Source: Thiogranum sp. (GTDB lineage: Bacteria > Pseudomonadota > Gammaproteobacteria > DSM-19610). Taken from it: a stretch of 64,000 bases of DNA. Below are positions 19,016 through 27,621 of this stretch, piece by piece; positions within the stretch are counted from its first letter, which is position 1; every line of letters starts with the position of its first letter. A program made the position numbers and the translations under genes. The notes beneath the pieces are model-generated. The model made no database searches, was not told the DNA's origin, and saw only the letters and a list, made by a program, of their open reading frames with translations. The stretch lies in contig JASBST010000015.1 in assembly GCA_030148775.1 (NCBI GenBank), positions 1 to 64,000 on the forward strand, in the 5' to 3' direction.

Positions 19016-20431
19016 ATGACGCGACATTCCCCTCCCCCTCCCAGCGAAGACTGCGAACCGGCCGCGGAAGCGGGGTCCAAAAACCATGTCATTCTGGCGC
19101 TGGCGTCCCTGGTCATCCTCGCCATATTCATCGCCTGGTTCTACCAGTCCAATGCCACACGGGACGCGCTCGCGCGACTGGAAGAGCATGCCGCAAGGAC
19201 CGAACATCTCGACCGTCTGTTGATCAGTCTGCTCAAATCGGAGACCGGCGTGCGCGGCTTTCTGGTTTCAGGCGACAACGAATATCTGCAACCTTATAGC
19301 GAGGCGATCGATCAACTGGACAGAAACCTGGCACTCGTCATGCGTGGCGTCGGCCACGTCGGCAAGGCGGAGGAAACTGAACAGTTACGGCGCGCGATCC
19401 GCCAATACGAAATACTGGCGCGGGATCTGATCCAGGACAAGAAAAAGGGGGGCAGCGCCAACCTGCTGGATCTTTACCGCGGCAACAATTCTCTGGAATA
19501 CCTGAAAAGCACGATCGCGCAGCTGAAACAGCGACTGACCGAGGAAAGCCAGGCTTTCTATCAGCGTACCGCCCGCAGCCAATATGTGACGCGCTGGGCC
19601 GTATTCGGCCTTTGCCTGGCCGCGCTGTTTCTGGTGCTGTGGCTATTCTGGTCACTGCAGCGGCAGGCGCGTTTGCGCCGGGAGCTGGCGCTAGCCCTGC
19701 ACCGGCGCGCTTCGGATCTGGAATCCGAGGTGAGAAATCGCACTGCGGAACTCACGTCGCTCGCCGCGCAACTGACGCGTGTCAGCGAGGAGGAAAAGAT
19801 GAACCTGGCGCGCGAACTGCACGACGATCTGGGGGCCTCGCTGACCGCCGCGAAGATGGACGCGGCCTGGCTGCGGGCGCGCTGTGAGTTATTGCCGGAA
19901 GACCAGGCGTGTACGAAGACGCAACGTCTTATCCGCTCGCTGGATCACGCGATCGGGATGAAACGCCGGCTTACCAGCAATCTCATGCCGCCGCTGCTCA
20001 GGGACCTCGGCCTGTTCGACGCCCTCGAAGGCCTGGCCGACGATCTGCGCGCCGACGGCAACATCCAGGTCGCCCTCAGACTGCCGCGCCAGCAACCCGA
20101 ACTGGAGGCTTCCGTGGCACTGGCCCTGTTCCGGATAACGCAGGAGGCGATTACCAATGTGCGCAAATATGCCCGCGCTGATCGACTAAGCATCTCGATA
20201 TCCACTGAAGACAATCGGCTAAAATTGAGTATTGAAGACGACGGGACCGGATTCGATCCCGGGCACACAGAAGAGAAGAGTTTCGGCATCATCAGCATGC
20301 GCCATCGCTGCCAATTGATCGGCGGGGAGTTCGAACTCCACAGCGCGCCGGGCCGGGGGACCCGCATCGTCGTCGCCCTGGGTCTGCCGACCGAGCCCCG
20401 GGACGGCCATCCGTCCGAGGCCCCGGGCTGA
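19016..20431 (+). CDS. CHASE3-type NarL-family sensor histidine kinase (second copy)
   Basis: 471 residues with the same architecture as the kinase at 14106: transmembrane segment at about 25-45, CHASE3-like domain (KSETGVRGFLVSGDNEYLQP), second segment near 200, HisKA_3 domain with His269 in NLARELHDDLGASLTAAKMD, and an HATPase domain with TNVRKYARA and DDGTGFD. Strong similarity across the kinase core suggests a duplication, with sensor domains more diverged. It converges on its likely partner regulator, leaving six bases between the stops. Confidence 0.92.
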   Translation: MTRHSPPPPSEDCEPAAEAGSKNHVILALASLVILAIFIAWFYQSNATRDALARLEEHAARTEHLDRLLISLLKSETGVRGFLVSGDNEYLQPYSEAIDQLDRNLALVMRGVGHVGKAEETEQLRRAIRQYEILARDLIQDKKKGGSANLLDLYRGNNSLEYLKSTIAQLKQRLTEESQAFYQRTARSQYVTRWAVFGLCLAALFLVLWLFWSLQRQARLRRELALALHRRASDLESEVRNRTAELTSLAAQLTRVSEEEKMNLARELHDDLGASLTAAKMDAAWLRARCELLPEDQACTKTQRLIRSLDHAIGMKRRLTSNLMPPLLRDLGLFDALEGLADDLRADGNIQVALRLPRQQPELEASVALALFRITQEAITNVRKYARADRLSISISTEDNRLKLSIEDDGTGFDPGHTEEKSFGIISMRHRCQLIGGEFELHSAPGRGTRIVVALGLPTEPRDGHPSEAPG

Positions 20432-20437
20432 AGCGCC

Positions 20438-21079
20438 TCAGGTGTCGATCAGTCCGTTGCGTACCGCATAGGTGGCCAGCTCCGCGTTACTGGAGACGCC
20501 GATTTTGTCGAGAAGACGGCTGCGATAGGTACTGATGGTCTTGACACTGAGATTCAGATTGCGCGCGATCTGGGTGACACTGTCACCGTGAGCCAGGCGG
20601 GTAAATACCTGCAGTTCCCGCTCGGAGAGCAGGTGGTGTGGCTGCTTGCCGGCCCCGCCCGCCACCTCTTCGGCCAGTATGTGGGCCGCTTTGGTGGAAA
20701 GATAACGCCGGCCCCGCGCTACGGTACGAATCGCCTTCACCAAATTCTTGCCGTCACAGTCCTTGCAAAGATAGCCGTGCGCGCCATGGCGGATCAACGC
20801 GGAGGCGTAACGGTCCTCTGGATAACTGCTCAGCATCAGCACGCGCATGTCGGGGTGACACTGACGCACCTGTTGCAGAATATCGATGCCGCTCTTACCG
20901 GGCAGCGATATGTCGAGCAGCAACACGTCGCAATCCGCATCTTTCAGATTCTCCAGCGCCTCTTCGCCGCTGGCGGCTTCAAATACGACTTGAACAGCCC
21001 CTTCCGCGTGACTCTCGAGCATTTCGCGAAAACCGGCCCGTACGATACTGTGATCGTCGACTATTCCTACGCGCGTCAT
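20438..21079 (-). CDS. NarL/FixJ-family response regulator (second copy)
   Basis: 213 residues from MTRVGIVDDHSIV: receiver domain with Asp56 (VLLLDISLP) and LuxR-type HTH (LSERELQVFTRLAHGDSVTQ ... SVKTISTYRSRLLDKIG). Very similar to the regulator at 15946, including the C105-K-D-C108 motif around the switch lysine. An upstream ATG at 21154, overlapping the preceding gene, would add 25 residues. I prefer 21079 because it gives the paralogue's length and has GGGAG upstream. Likely partner of the facing kinase. Confidence 0.9.
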   Translation of the reverse strand: MTRVGIVDDHSIVRAGFREMLESHAEGAVQVVFEAASGEEALENLKDADCDVLLLDISLPGKSGIDILQQVRQCHPDMRVLMLSSYPEDRYASALIRHGAHGYLCKDCDGKNLVKAIRTVARGRRYLSTKAAHILAEEVAGGAGKQPHHLLSERELQVFTRLAHGDSVTQIARNLNLSVKTISTYRSRLLDKIGVSSNAELATYAVRNGLIDT

Positions 21080-21146
21080 CCCTGTGGTTTCTCCCGCCGG
21101 ATACGAACGGCGCACCTTGTGTCCCGCCGTGTCGGGTGTAGGTAGG

Positions 21147-21365
21147 CTACTCATATCGATTACCCGTTCCACGCACCAGACCCGCCAGGGCCGGCACAAT
21201 TGATAAAACAAATAACAATTTGGCATGCCCCGCCGTTTGCGAGGCGGCGCCGCCAGCACCCAATGCCAGTGCCAGTGCGGCGACCAAAAACAATGCCGTA
21301 AGATAAGCGGGCGTATAACGCGCTTCCCGCGGCCTGGTCATTATATCGTGTGTTAAAGGTTTCAT
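21147..21365 (-). CDS. Small two-segment membrane protein upstream of the response regulator
   Basis: 72 residues from the ATG at 21365, preceded by GGAG. Two hydrophobic stretches (AYLTALFLVAALALALGAGG and LLFVLSIVPALAGLVRG) suggest a helical hairpin in the inner membrane. Its stop overlaps the alternative regulator start, so the genes are probably cotranscribed. No family recognised. Confidence 0.6.
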   Translation of the reverse strand: MKPLTHDIMTRPREARYTPAYLTALFLVAALALALGAGGAASQTAGHAKLLFVLSIVPALAGLVRGTGNRYE

Positions 21366-21471
21366 TCGATTCTCCAGACGCTCGCAATCCCCTTGCTCAA
21401 AGACCGCGACGGTCAACTATCGGGATCATCCGACCCACGCCACCGAAACCGGCGACGTGGTCGAGCCTTGC

Positions 21472-21651
21472 TCACTGATTGACTTCATCCTGAATCTTGT
21501 CGCCCGCGTTCTCGATTTTCTCTCCGCTCTTGTCAATGGCGTTGTCCACGTTCTCGCCGGCCTCCTCGGCCGGCCCGTCGTTGGTGTCGCAACCGGCGAG
21601 CATCAGCATACTGGCGAGCCCTGCCGCCACTAACAGATTATTGAAAGTCAT
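21472..21651 (-). CDS. Small entericidin-like lipoprotein
   Basis: 59 residues. The signal sequence ends in SMLMLAGC (lipobox), followed by a strongly acidic mature part with repeated DN/EN-A-G/D-K units (EEAGENVDNAIDKSGEKIEN). Likely lipidated and envelope-located; function unknown. Confidence 0.8.
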   Translation of the reverse strand: MTFNNLLVAAGLASMLMLAGCDTNDGPAEEAGENVDNAIDKSGEKIENAGDKIQDEVNQ

Positions 21652-21935
21652 GATTTTTCTCTCCCTAGGATGAAATAACTTACGGAAGAGCAATTTACCC
21701 TCGCGGGTCCGCCATGACTGTCGGAGGGACCGGATTAGCATGCAGGACGATTCCTACATCCGCAACCTGTCCGAAAAACGTTAGACACATCCTACACAAA
21801 GGTCAGCAGCGGCTGATCCTTTGCGCCCTGGCTAGCCTCCTACACTCTTACTGTGCCCATAGGCCGCCCCTGCAGCACCGAGCGTCCGGCCAAATAGTTT
21901 AACAAAACTTTTTTACCTATACGGAGAGTACAGTT

Positions 21936-22685
21936 ATGAATGTGAGCTCAATGACAGACAGGCAGCGTCAAACGTTACGCTGCCGCAGCGCGAGCCACCT
22001 GCACCTGCTGGGCAGCCGTACACAGCACGCGCGCAGCGCTGAGGCCAACGAAATCCTTATCAACGAGGGATCGATGCCGTCACGGGTTCTGCTGATCGAC
22101 AACGGCTGGGCGATCCGTTACAAGACGCTGGCCGACGGCAGACGGCAGATCCTGGACTTTCTCCTGCCCGGAGACATGGTGGGAATGTTTGCGATTCTTT
22201 TCGATCAGACGGAATACGGCGTGCAGGCACTGACTCCGTTGACGGTCCGCAGCATCGACGCCAAACACGTCATCGCCGAGCTCAACCGGTCGCAACAGTT
22301 CGCCATAACCCTGAACTGGCTGGCCGGCAGCGTAGAGCAGCGCATGGACGAACATCTGATGCGGGTGGGCCGACGCAGCGCCGAGGAACGAATGGCGCAT
22401 CTGTTTGTAGAGCTGCACCGTCGGTTGAAACGCAGCGGCCTGCAGGATACCGCCGCACGCCGCCTGCCGATTACCCAGAAGACCATTGCCGATCATCTGG
22501 GCATGAGCCATGTGCACGCCAATCGCACCTTCCGTTCGCTGGTGCGTCAGGGAACCGTATCGCTCAGCGACGGCGAGATCCTGCTGCTCGACCCGTGCGA
22601 ACTGGTCCGGCTGGCCGGCTTCGAGGAAAGTTACCTTTGCCATACACCGGCGTGCGTCAGCGAACAGAGCTACTCCTGCGCATGA
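21936..22685 (+). CDS. Crp/Fnr-family transcriptional regulator
   Basis: 249 residues: N-terminal cyclic-nucleotide-binding-like barrel (VLLIDNGWAIRYKTLADGRR ... FLLPGDMVGMFAILFD) and C-terminal Crp-type HTH (LPITQKTIADHLGMSHVHAN). The four N-terminal cysteines of Fnr are absent, so an oxygen-labile cluster of that type is unlikely. The cAMP-contact residues of Crp are not evident. The C-terminal tail carries three Cys (SYLCHTPACVSEQSYSC). It is followed 47 bases later by a DsrC-like gene and may control it. Confidence 0.9.
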   Translation: MNVSSMTDRQRQTLRCRSASHLHLLGSRTQHARSAEANEILINEGSMPSRVLLIDNGWAIRYKTLADGRRQILDFLLPGDMVGMFAILFDQTEYGVQALTPLTVRSIDAKHVIAELNRSQQFAITLNWLAGSVEQRMDEHLMRVGRRSAEERMAHLFVELHRRLKRSGLQDTAARRLPITQKTIADHLGMSHVHANRTFRSLVRQGTVSLSDGEILLLDPCELVRLAGFEESYLCHTPACVSEQSYSCA

Positions 22686-22732
22686 ACGCCCAGGCCCCTT
22701 GCATCGAATTTGTCATAAGAGGAAAAATACCC

Positions 22733-23143
22733 ATGAGTAGCGAAAACGAACAAATCCGTCGCGGTTTCGAAGAGGCTTACCGCGAAGCGGGTGACGTCAG
22801 CGTCGAGACCGACATCGACGCGCAGCAGCGGTCGCGACGACAGCGCGAATTGGACACCTGGAATCTCGACAAGGCGCGCGCAACCGCGGCCGAGGAAGGC
22901 ATCGAACTCAACAACGCCCACCTTCAGGTCATTCACTGCCTGCGTAATCATTACCTGGAACACGGCTTGGCGGAACACGGACGCGAATTGGGCGACATGC
23001 TTGACGAACGCTTCGCCAACGCCGGCGGTCGCAAGTATTTGCGGCGACTGTTCCCGGAGGGGCCTGTCGCGCAGGGACTGAAACTAGCCGGACTGCCCGT
23101 TCCGGGTGACACCGAAGATGCGGGATTCGGCACAGCGCGCTGA
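22733..23143 (+). CDS. Second DsrC-family-like protein without catalytic cysteines
   Basis: 136 residues. After a charged N-terminal extension of about 35 residues the DsrC pattern appears: LDTWNLDKARATAAEEGIEL, NAHLQVIHCLRNHYLEHG, a middle helix and KLAGLPVPGD near the end. Neither the Cys before the (R/K)(I/L)AGLP motif nor the C-terminal Cys is present, as in the protein at 12321. It sits directly downstream of the Crp/Fnr gene. A regulatory role is inference. Confidence 0.78.
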   Translation: MSSENEQIRRGFEEAYREAGDVSVETDIDAQQRSRRQRELDTWNLDKARATAAEEGIELNNAHLQVIHCLRNHYLEHGLAEHGRELGDMLDERFANAGGRKYLRRLFPEGPVAQGLKLAGLPVPGDTEDAGFGTAR

Positions 23144-23160
23144 ATACGCTAAAGATTGTT

Positions 23161-23169
23161 ATCAAATGT
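23161..23169 (+). promoter_or_regulatory. Conserved ATCAAATGT box B (upstream of hsp20)
   Basis: TTATCAAATGTGAATG, identical over 16 bases to box A before the encapsulin operon. It ends 99 bases before the likely hsp20 start and begins 18 bases after the DsrC-like stop. Confidence 0.55.
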
Positions 23170-23268
23170 GAATGCTTCCGGCGGCCGCTGATGGCACCCT
23201 GGTTTGCGCTTGGCAAACCCGTGGAATCGCCGGAGAATGCAGATGCTTGAGTTGGATATCCAGCCTGG

Positions 23269-23721
23269 ATGCACGCCGTGAGCTGCGCAGGCTGGAACCC
23301 ATTGCAGGAGATGGAAGAACTGCTGGACCGTTACCACAGAGCGACCGGACGAAGCGTCGTCAACTGCGCGGACGATTACCTGAACTCAGACTGGCTTCCG
23401 CACACCGACCTTGAGGAAACCCCCAGCACCGTTGTGGTGCGCGCGGAGCTGCCCGGCGTACGCAAGCGGGACATCGTGGTCAACATCAGTCGCGGCATGC
23501 TGGAAATCAGCGGTGAGAAACACGCCGAACTGAAGCAGGCCCAGGGTAATCGCAAGCACATCGGTGAGTGCCAGTTCGGTTGTTTTCGACGTACGCTGTC
23601 GCTGCCGCAGGAATTGGAGGTCTCGGCGGCGAATGCCACCTACAGCGACGGCGTTTTGATCATACAAATACCAAAATTATCCGGGAGCGCCGACTATGAA
23701 CACCGTATCCAGATTGACTGA
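23269..23721 (+). CDS. Hsp20/alpha-crystallin-family small heat-shock protein
   Basis: About 150 residues. A short N-terminal arm (WNPLQEMEELLDRY) precedes an alpha-crystallin domain: PSTVVVRAELPGVRKRDIVV, ISRGMLEISGEKHAE, GECQFGCFRRTLSLPQEL and DGVLIIQIPKL. Small heat-shock proteins hold unfolding proteins in a refoldable state. The start is uncertain because no strong ribosome binding site precedes 23269. A conserved ATCAAATGT box lies upstream, fitting stress control. Confidence 0.88.
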   Translation: MHAVSCAGWNPLQEMEELLDRYHRATGRSVVNCADDYLNSDWLPHTDLEETPSTVVVRAELPGVRKRDIVVNISRGMLEISGEKHAELKQAQGNRKHIGECQFGCFRRTLSLPQELEVSAANATYSDGVLIIQIPKLSGSADYEHRIQID

Positions 23722-23947
23722 GCCTGTCGCGGCCACCGCGGCCACCGATCCGCCCATCAAACCTCCGCAGCCGCAAAATCCCCCGATCGAACCGCCTGGC
23801 CCCGACAAACCGCCGGTCATACCCCCCGAGCCCGGAAAGCCGCCGGTGGAACCGCCGGGGCCGGCTCAGCCTCCGGTCGAGCCGCCGGGTCCGGGCGAGC
23901 CGCAGCCGGGTGATCCGCAGGATCCCGACCATCCCCCAGCCCTCTGA
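23696..23947 (+). CDS. Small proline-rich repeat protein overlapping hsp20
   Basis: 83 residues. The ATG lies inside the end of hsp20 in another frame, with GGGAG seven bases upstream. From about residue 19 the chain is nearly pure Pro-rich repeat, with units like PPVEPPGP and PPVIPPEPGK, probably a polyproline II rod. There is no signal peptide or membrane segment. The overlap and spacing suggest coexpression with hsp20. Function unknown; a chance frame cannot be fully excluded. Confidence 0.55.
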   Translation: MNTVSRLTEPVAATAATDPPIKPPQPQNPPIEPPGPDKPPVIPPEPGKPPVEPPGPAQPPVEPPGPGEPQPGDPQDPDHPPAL

Positions 23948-24019
23948 AACGGCCTCAGGCGCGCCATCGATGGCCGGCCCCGCCCAGGCGAACACCCGCG
24001 GCCGCCTCGTCGACGCTCA

Positions 24020-25381
24020 GTGACAATGCGACGCTCGTTCAGACTGATTTGGGACCGGTTGCAAACCACGATCTGGTTCATCCCCACGCTGCTGGCGCTC
24101 GGCGGGGTCGCCGCCGCCCTGGCGCTGATAGACGTCGACCTGCAGATCGATCCGGACGGCCGCTCCTGGATGACCGTTTTTCAGATCGGCGCCACCGGCG
24201 TGCGCCAGGTGCTGGCGGTGACCACCGGCGCCATGATGACCATCACCGGCGTGGTATTTTCCATTTCCGTAGTGACGCTGACGCTGGCAGCCAATCAGTT
24301 CGGCGCGAAAATATTGCGCAACTATCTGAGCGACTCACGCAACAAAGTGGTGTTGGGCTTGTTTGTCGGCAGCTTTCTCTACGGACTGGTGGTGCTGGCC
24401 TCGATAGATTCGGAAACCGACAGCAGTATTCCCGCGCTGGCGTTCATGGTCAGCCTGTTGTTGACTGTGGCGGCGATCGCCGCGCTGATTTACTTCATCA
24501 ACAATATTTCGACGTCCATACAGGCCGATATCGTCATCGCGGAGATCGGCAAAAGCCTCGGCGCCACCGTGGATCAGAACCTGCTGCCCGGCGGACCCGA
24601 TCTGGAGGAGGCTGAGATTCGCAGCCGATGGGAAATCGCCGTGCGCGGAGACCACCGCAGCCCCGTGGTCGCGTCCAAAAGTGGCTACGTGGAATATATC
24701 GATTACACGAGCCTGCTCGACCACAGCCGTCGCAGCGGTGATCACATTGAAATCCACGCGCGCGCCGGAGACTTTATTGTCAAGGGGAATCCACTGGCGA
24801 CGATTCACAGCGCCGGGAATAAGGACACGGACACCGCCATCGAGCATCACTTCTCCCTGGGCACTCAGCGCACCAACGTCCAGGATCTGGAATACGCCAT
24901 CATGCAGCTGCTGCAGATCGCCCAAAGAGCGCTGTCACCCGGCGTCAACGACTCCCTCACGGCCATCGCCTGTATCGACTGGTTCTGCGCAGCCCTGGCG
25001 CAGATGTCGGCCGGACGTTTTCGGCCCGGCTACCAGACCGACAAGGACGGTCAGGTACGCCTGAAACTGCATCCGTTCGACTTCGCCGGCGCGGTCAATG
25101 CCGTTTTCAATCCGCTGCGGCAGAATTCCCGCGACAACGAAATGGTCACCATCCGTCTACTGGACGGCATCGCGTCCATCATGCGCGTCGCCACGCAAGC
25201 GGACTATCTGCAGCTGTTGTTCAGACACGCCGGGCTCATCTACCGGCACGTCGGCAAGGCGTTTCCGGACGATCCCGATGTGGAGGACATTGCCGCGCGC
25301 TACAGAAGTTGCGAATCGCTGTTCCGGGAACGCCTTCAGGTGGTACGCGCCGGTCGGCGTCCAGAGCATGCCGGCAGTTGA
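24020..25381 (+). CDS. DUF2254 membrane protein
   Basis: 453 residues. Four hydrophobic segments lie in the first 170 residues (FIPTLLALGGVAAALALI, GAMMTITGVVFSISVVTLTL, VVLGLFVGSFLYGLVVLA, LLLTVAAIAALIYFINNI). A large soluble C-terminal part contains the conserved SPGVNDSLTAIACID. This is the DUF2254 pattern; function is not established. The next gene carries its own ATCAAATGT box right after this stop. Confidence 0.85.
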   Translation: MTMRRSFRLIWDRLQTTIWFIPTLLALGGVAAALALIDVDLQIDPDGRSWMTVFQIGATGVRQVLAVTTGAMMTITGVVFSISVVTLTLAANQFGAKILRNYLSDSRNKVVLGLFVGSFLYGLVVLASIDSETDSSIPALAFMVSLLLTVAAIAALIYFINNISTSIQADIVIAEIGKSLGATVDQNLLPGGPDLEEAEIRSRWEIAVRGDHRSPVVASKSGYVEYIDYTSLLDHSRRSGDHIEIHARAGDFIVKGNPLATIHSAGNKDTDTAIEHHFSLGTQRTNVQDLEYAIMQLLQIAQRALSPGVNDSLTAIACIDWFCAALAQMSAGRFRPGYQTDKDGQVRLKLHPFDFAGAVNAVFNPLRQNSRDNEMVTIRLLDGIASIMRVATQADYLQLLFRHAGLIYRHVGKAFPDDPDVEDIAARYRSCESLFRERLQVVRAGRRPEHAGS

Positions 25382-25382
25382 T

Positions 25383-25391
25383 ATCAAATGT
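25383..25391 (+). promoter_or_regulatory. Conserved ATCAAATGT box C (upstream of phospholipase D-VTT gene)
   Basis: The nine-base core begins two bases after the DUF2254 stop and ends 62 bases before the phospholipase start. Bases after the core (TAACC) differ from the other copies. TTGATATCAA overlaps it as a short palindrome. Confidence 0.5.
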
Positions 25392-25453
25392 TAACCTGGA
25401 CGCAAGTGGATACCGATAAGCTATTGTTATCTTTCGGATCAAGGTTCTAGAGC

Positions 25454-27619
25454 ATGCCAGTCCAGGGACAGACTACGCAGTTACTTAAACCCGGTCACAA
25501 TTGCTGGGCCCTGGCCCGGGCCGAGCGGCTGGCGTTTCTGATAGACGGCGAGGCATACTTCCGCGCTTTCCATCAGGCGGTGAGAAAGGCGCGCCATTCG
25601 GTGTTCATCCTCGGCTGGGACATCGACACCCGTTTGCGCCTGCTCCGCGAGCCATTTGCCGAAGACGGTGTGCCGAACCGGCTGGGCGAAGTGCTACATC
25701 TGGCGCTGAAACAAAACCGCAAGCTGCATATCCATATTCTGGTCTGGGACTGGGCCATGCTCTATGCCGGCGAGCGCCAGTGGATGCCGCTGTACAGTAT
25801 TTGATGGCGTAAACACAAGCGTCTGCATTTCCATCTCGACGACGAATGCCCTTTCGGCGCATCCCAACACCAAAAGATCGTGGTGATTGACGACAAGCTG
25901 GCGTTCATCGGTGGCTTCGATCTGTCCAAGGACCGCTGGGACACCTGCGAGCACAAACCCGACGACCGGCGACGCATCAACACCGACGGCAAACCCTACC
26001 GGCCGTTTCACGACCTGCAGGCGGCCGTCTGCGGCGAGGCGGCGGGAAAGCTCGGCGAACTCGCGCGCCAGCGCTGGACAATGGTGACCGGCAAGACCGC
26101 CCCGCCGCCGGCCGCCGATGCGCCAACCCCCTGGCCGGACTGTATCGGCGCGCACCTCGGCGACGTGCAGGTGGCCTTTTCCCGGACCGTACCGGAGATC
26201 GATCAGCAGCCCGGCGTTCGGGAAATCGAAAAGGTCCTGATAGACGCCATCGCCAGTGCCCGGCAGAGCATCTATATTGAAAACGAATACCTGACGTCGA
26301 AAAGCATCGGCGATGCCCTGTTGCAGGCGATCGGGAAAGCGGACGCGCCGGAGATCATTCTGGTCCTGCCGGAAAAGACCGGAAACTGGTTGGAGCAGAA
26401 CACCATGGACGTGTTGCGCTGGCGACTGTTATGCCGCTTACGCGAGGCCGACCATCACAAGCGGCTGTATATCTGTTATCCCGAGCACAGGGCGCTTGGC
26501 GACGAGTACATCTCGCTTCACTCCAAGCTGCTCATCGCCGACGACCATTTTCTGACGCTGGGTTCGGCCAACCTCAGCAACCGCTCCATGGGTTTCGACA
26601 CCGAGTGCAACCTGGTAGTGGAAGGCCACGACGCGGCGACCCGGTGCGCCATCCTGGACTTGCGCAACCGCCTGTTGGGCGAGCACCTGGGCACGGATGC
26701 CGAGAGCGTCGCGCGCGAGACAGCGGAGCATCAGTCGCTGATGGCCTATATCGAACAGTTTCGCGGTCGCGAACGCGCACTCGAGCCCTTGGACGGCAGC
26801 GTGCCCGAATTCATAGAAAACCTGTTACCCCACCAGCGGATCATCGATCCCGAAAGCCCCGTTGACGCGGAAGAGATGGCAGACATGATGCTACCCCCGG
26901 AAGAACGCAAATCCACGCTGCGGCAGCTGGCCCCGGCGCTCATCACACTGGTGCTGCTCGCCGCTCTCGCCGCCGCCTGGCGCTGGACTCCGCTCAGCGA
27001 GTGGCTGGACACGGAAAGCCTGCAGGCCCTGATGACCCAGGTGAACCAGTACCCCTTCGCATTGATCGCGGTGCCCAGCGCCTACGTGGTGGCCGGACTG
27101 TTGTCGGTCCCTCTGACCCTTTTGGTGATTGTGACCGTCATCGTCTTCGGTGCCTGGCAGGGATTTTTGTTCGGCCTGGGCGGGGCGCTGCTCAGCGCGG
27201 TCGTCAACTTCGCCCTCGGCCGCTGGCTGGCGGGCGATCTGGTGCGCCGCGTCGCCGGCAGGCGCCTGAACACGCTGAGCGAGAAACTGGCCAAGCGGGG
27301 CATTATTACCATTGTCACGTTGCGCCTGGTGCCGATCGCGCCGTATGGCGTGATCAACCTGGTGGCCGGCGCCTCGCGCGTCCGCCTCAGGGACTTCATC
27401 ATCGGCAGCCTGATCGGACTGTCGCCCGGCCTGCTGGCCATTTCGATTTTCTCCGACCAGGTTATCGAGACTATTCGCAAACCGGACCTGGGCGCATTTG
27501 CCGTGCTCGCGGCGGTCGCCGGCGCACTGGCTGTCGGCGGCTGGATGTTGTATCGCTGGGCACAGAAACGGGACGACAATGACTCCAATGACAAAGTGAT
27601 GCCGCCCGGACAGTCCTGA
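25454..27619 (+). pseudogene. Phospholipase D/cardiolipin synthase-like protein fused to a VTT domain, interrupted by TGA
   Basis: Nominal 721 residues. Two HxKxxxxD active-site motifs are present: HQKIVVIDD at about 140 and HSKLLIADD at about 356. After a linker comes a membrane domain (about 500-700) with the VTT/DedA signature (FGAWQGFLFGLGGALLSAVV ... RGIITIVTLRLVPIAPYGVI). Such enzymes exchange or hydrolyse phospholipid head groups. A TGA at 25802-25804 (codon 117, PLYSI-stop-WRKHKRLHF) splits the frame ahead of both motifs, with homology resuming at the next codon. It could be a sequencing error, readthrough or a recent null mutation. The ATCAAATGT box and an intact second part argue that the gene was recently functional. 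Confidence 0.82.
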
Positions 27620-27621
27620 GC

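Noticed and set aside
25802-25804. Selenocysteine at the TGA of the phospholipase gene
   Set aside because: Phospholipase D proteins have no Sec at this site, I see no SECIS-like hairpin right after the codon, and two other stop codons interrupt genes in the same way.
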